The notes under the pieces: model-generated
The model's input: the letters and a program-made list of their open reading frames with translations, nothing else
Told to the model about the DNA's origin: nothing
The model's database searches: none
Source of the DNA: Oscillospiraceae bacterium
GTDB taxonomy: Bacteria > Bacillota > Clostridia > Oscillospirales > Ruminococcaceae
Reading direction: 5' to 3'
Length of the DNA: 64,000 nt
NCBI GenBank assembly: GCA_017408395.1
Contig: JAFQUQ010000029.1
Coordinates: 56,126-120,125, forward strand
In this document: piece by piece, positions 61,811-64,000 of the stretch
How positions within the stretch are numbered: the stretch's first letter is position 1
How the letters are laid out: each line of letters starts with the position of its first letter
Position numbers and translations under genes: made by a program

Positions 61811-62146
61811 ATAAAACGCACAATTTGTAAAGAAGTAAAATTCAGCAATGAGGAATGGAGTAGGGTTTTGAGTAAGGCTGAAAAATACGGTATGCTTCCA
61901 GCGGTATATATCCGTAATAAAGCACTTAACGGAAAAATTTTTTTCTCCGATTTGTTAGACGAAAGTATGGACGTCAATCAATCGGTTAATGAGCCTATTC
62001 TCGTTTTGAACAAGGTTGCAAAAACTGTAAATACTGAAAAGTGTGTTTTTCTGAAAGACGTTGAAGAAGCTGAAAGAGCAATAGCTACGCTTGGCGATAT
62101 TGCTGAAAATATGCTTGTGCCGTTTTCGTTCAGGGAGATAGAATAG
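61811..62146 (+). CDS. MobC-like relaxosome protein 2
   Basis: A protein of about 111 residues related to the preceding one (IKRTICKEVKFSNEEWSRVL versus MKRTKRKNIRFTKSEWDTVC). The codon matching the other protein's start is ATA 61811, at 9 nt from AAAGGA, whereas GTG 61802 abuts that site and TTG 61793 precedes it. It may start at ATA, or inefficiently at an upstream TTG/GTG. The stop shares one base with the relaxase GTG. Confidence 0.78.
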   Translation: MKRTICKEVKFSNEEWSRVLSKAEKYGMLPAVYIRNKALNGKIFFSDLLDESMDVNQSVNEPILVLNKVAKTVNTEKCVFLKDVEEAERAIATLGDIAENMLVPFSFREIE

Positions 62147-63237
62147 TGGCAATCATAAAACACATTTCAATCAAGGCATCTCCGCTTGCGTTGCTGAAAT
62201 ATATCACGGGTGAAACGAAAGACGAAGAAGTAAAATTTATCACAGGCTTGAACTGCTCGGAAGAAGCTGAGTCGGCGTATATGGAAATGGGGATTTGTTA
62301 TCAAAGCTTTGCGGGAGAGAAATTCTTTGCACGGAAGAATGACAGCGGTAAGGAGAAAATTAAAATGCACCACTACATTCAATCGTTCAGCAAAGGCGAA
62401 ATTACTCCCGAAGAAGCACACAGGATTGCAATAAAATGGGCGGAAACTGTTTTCGGTACGGAACATCAAATCGTAGTTGCAACCCACACTGACAAAGACC
62501 ATATCCACACGCATTTTGCTGTAAATGCGTATTCGCTGACGGGCAAGCATTGGATTGACAACAAGAAAACGCTGAAACAGTGCAGGGATATTTCCGACAA
62601 AATTGTGCGTGAACATAATTTGAGCGTTATTGAAAATCCAAGTCGGAACAAAAATACCAGCTACGGAGAGTGGCTTGCAAGACAGAACGGTACGTCGTGG
62701 AAAGCTAAACTTTGCGATGACATTGACAGGATAATTTTGCAGAATAATGTAAAGGATATATCTGATTTAATCAAGGAATTGCAAAATTGCGGTTACGAGG
62801 TTACACAGCATAAATATCTTTCGGTAAAGCCTGCGTATCTGAAAAATCGTAAGGCTGTCCGAACTTTGCGTTTGGGTGACGGTTACGGGCTGGAAGAATT
62901 GCAGTATCGGATTGAGAATAAGGATATGGAAATGCCGATTTCCGAAGTTGCGAAATATGAGGGAGTGCAGAGAGATTATGCACTTTGTCTGCGCAGCTTA
63001 CAGATAAAATTGTACCGCAAGGACCAGGATTGGCACAGAGTTACATACGGTGAACTGCGTAAAAATGCTGAACTGCTGAATTATGTTTGCAGTAATAATA
63101 TTCATTCAAAAGATGAGTTTGAAAGTATGGTCAATGCTGCTGCCGAAAAGGCTGATGAACTGAAAAAACAAATCAAGAAAACGGAAGAAAAATCCGTGTT
63201 CTTGAAATTTACGATAAAAACGATAAAATGCTTTTAA
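62146..63237 (+). CDS. MobA/VirD2-type relaxase
   Basis: A 363-residue DNA-nicking enzyme that starts conjugative transfer. The N-terminus is AIIKHISIKASPLALLKYI and the metal-binding motif III is THTDKDHIHTHF. Start is GTG 62146. The last 20 or so codons are in a different frame from the following coding stretch, and the frame of that stretch reads on smoothly upstream of the stop (NGRKIRVLEIYDKNDK), so the gene appears frameshifted near 63164-63200 in A-rich sequence; the nuclease domain itself is complete. Confidence 0.88.
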   Translation: MAIIKHISIKASPLALLKYITGETKDEEVKFITGLNCSEEAESAYMEMGICYQSFAGEKFFARKNDSGKEKIKMHHYIQSFSKGEITPEEAHRIAIKWAETVFGTEHQIVVATHTDKDHIHTHFAVNAYSLTGKHWIDNKKTLKQCRDISDKIVREHNLSVIENPSRNKNTSYGEWLARQNGTSWKAKLCDDIDRIILQNNVKDISDLIKELQNCGYEVTQHKYLSVKPAYLKNRKAVRTLRLGDGYGLEELQYRIENKDMEMPISEVAKYEGVQRDYALCLRSLQIKLYRKDQDWHRVTYGELRKNAELLNYVCSNNIHSKDEFESMVNAAAEKADELKKQIKKTEEKSVFLKFTIKTIKCF

Positions 63238-63554
63238 CTTTGAAGCCTGAACTTGATGATTTGCGAGAAAAATATGATAAGGCTGTTTCCGAAAAGAAAG
63301 AGATTTCGGGTAATTACAAGACCTTTATCCGTCAGCTTGAGAGTGATTATGAGGTTATGCTGCGTAAGGCAAAGACGGAGTTTGAAGCTTATGAGGAAGA
63401 ATTACGCAAACCGCCGAAACGTGAATTTACAGACGTTGTCAGGGATATGTCTGCTTGGGCGGAAAGAGTTATTGTGAGAGAAAGAAAGTACAAAAAGGTT
63501 GAAACAGAAAGAAATATTCAGCCGAGAAATTATGATAAACGTGAAGGTAGGTGA
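63228..63554 (+). CDS. Relaxase C-terminal part, out of frame
   Basis: A 108-codon frame with a helical charged sequence (LDDLREKYDKAVSEKKEISG; LESDYEVMLRKAKTEFEAYE) typical of relaxase C-terminal tails. It overlaps the relaxase end by 10 nt, its ATG has no ribosome site, and it is open upstream in the same frame. It is either the shifted tail of the relaxase or a separately translated accessory piece. Confidence 0.65.
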   Translation: MLLTLKPELDDLREKYDKAVSEKKEISGNYKTFIRQLESDYEVMLRKAKTEFEAYEEELRKPPKREFTDVVRDMSAWAERVIVRERKYKKVETERNIQPRNYDKREGR

Positions 63555-63559
63555 TATGT

Positions 63560-63805
63560 GTGGAAAAGGAGACAACAAAAAGAACAGTTAAAGAGAAAAA
63601 TATCTCAATCACAGAAGCTTACGAGATAATGTTCAAGGATTATCCCGATGTAGTCAACATAAAGGAACTTTCAGAAATGCTGGGTATATGCTCTAAAAAG
63701 GCATACGAGCTTGTACATTCAGGAGCGATCCCCGTTCTGCCTTGCAGTAAATGCTACAAAATTGCAAAGCTTGACGTTATCGGGTATATGCTTAATTCAG
63801 CATAG
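63560..63805 (+). CDS. Excisionase-like helix-turn-helix protein
   Basis: An 81-residue DNA-binding protein (NIKELSEMLGICSKKAYELV; CSKCYKIAKLDVIGYML). The order excisionase then integrase is usual at the end of integrative elements. The start is probably GTG 63560 behind AGGTAGG; GTG 63551 is possible. Confidence 0.83.
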   Translation: MEKETTKRTVKEKNISITEAYEIMFKDYPDVVNIKELSEMLGICSKKAYELVHSGAIPVLPCSKCYKIAKLDVIGYMLNSA

Positions 63806-63841
63806 AGCATAATAAACATTTGATTTTACGCTGCTAAAGTA

Positions 63842-63870
63842 TTGAATCCCGAAAGTTAATGTGGTATAAT
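63842..63870 (+). promoter_or_regulatory. Promoter of the integrase gene
   Basis: TTGAAT, 17-bp spacer, TATAAT with extended TGG, 52 bp before the integrase start. Confidence 0.8.
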
Positions 63871-63921
63871 ATATCCATACTTACAGATTTCAACACAAAG
63901 GCGGTCAGGAAAGGAGTTAAT

Positions 63922-64000
63922 ATGACCGGAAATCTGATAATCAGAAAAGACGTATATCATATGCGTATAAATTTTAAAAACGAAAACGGAAAATGGACCA
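63922..64000 (+). CDS. Start of a tyrosine integrase
   Basis: The first 26 codons (TGNLIIRKDVYHMRINFKNE) fit the N-terminal arm-binding domain of tyrosine integrases (short strands, K..Y....N, GK). AAGGAG precedes the ATG. The gene runs out of the window. It would be the recombinase of the element whose left end is the tRNA-Leu(UAA) fragment. Confidence 0.75.
   Translation, partial: MTGNLIIRKDVYHMRINFKNENGKWT

Noticed and set aside
62167-62616. 149-codon open frame on the minus strand
   Set aside because: Antisense of the relaxase nuclease domain, whose metal motif is intact.
63164-63172. Programmed frameshift signal A-AAA-AAC in the relaxase
   Set aside because: The A run is in the wrong register for a classical slippery heptamer, so an ordinary indel is more likely.
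1-64000. CRISPR arrays, rRNA genes and insertion-sequence transposases
   Set aside because: I looked for regularly spaced repeats, rRNA signatures and DDE transposase motifs and saw none in the window.

Overview
The window looks like a chromosome segment of a gut Clostridium of the Ruminococcus/Oscillospiraceae type. The evidence is a Gram-positive gene set (ftsEX with a secreted M23 hydrolase, the decarboxylase-darA-holB-ricT order known from Firmicutes), near-consensus sigma-A promoters with 17-bp spacers, strong GGAGG ribosome sites, a PolA without proofreading residues, and secreted proteins ending in a hydrophobic helix plus RKRK. The genus is an inference.

About 1-33 kb is mostly ordinary chromosome. 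It holds a cell-division/wall block (ftsE, ftsX, M23, S41 peptidase), a c-di-AMP/replication block (decarboxylase, darA, holB, ricT), an SPFH protein, cysteine desulfurase, deformylase, argS, polA and a LacI-sensor/GGDEF protein. Next come two tandem-duplicated lipoproteins, a divergent XRE/small-ORF pair, fba, an AraC regulator, an XRE-membrane protein operon, a zeta-like kinase with dUTPase and metF, a sialate O-acetylesterase, a nitroreductase, a solute-binding lipoprotein and a surface protein.

From 33.5 to 39.8 kb the sequence is scarred. It contains a PAP2 gene with an in-frame stop, a tRNA-Leu(GAG) with a partial copy beside it, a truncated gene, a second copy of a hairpin-rich repeat, an integrase fragment fused to the tail of an EamA transporter, and the 3' half of a tRNA-Leu(UAA) still followed by its terminator.

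That tRNA fragment is oriented so that foreign DNA should lie to its right. From 39.8 kb to the window end the content is accessory: a Septu-type defence pair (ptuA-ptuB), a 1588-residue exonuclease-RecQ-UvrD fusion with an RNase H-like partner, and a run of small enzymes (two Nudix, two HAD, GNAT, PhzF, two unknown). Then follow a RES protein, an sce7726-sce7725-RES cassette, a DUF6076-like gene, an ECF sigma/anti-sigma pair, a mobilization module (coiled-coil HTH protein, possible oriT, two small DNA-binding proteins, relaxase), an excisionase-like protein and the first codons of a tyrosine integrase. I read this as one integrative mobilizable element in tRNA-Leu(UAA) with a defence cargo; its right end is outside the window. 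The least understood candidates are the exonuclease-RecQ-UvrD pair and the sce7726-sce7725-RES cassette.
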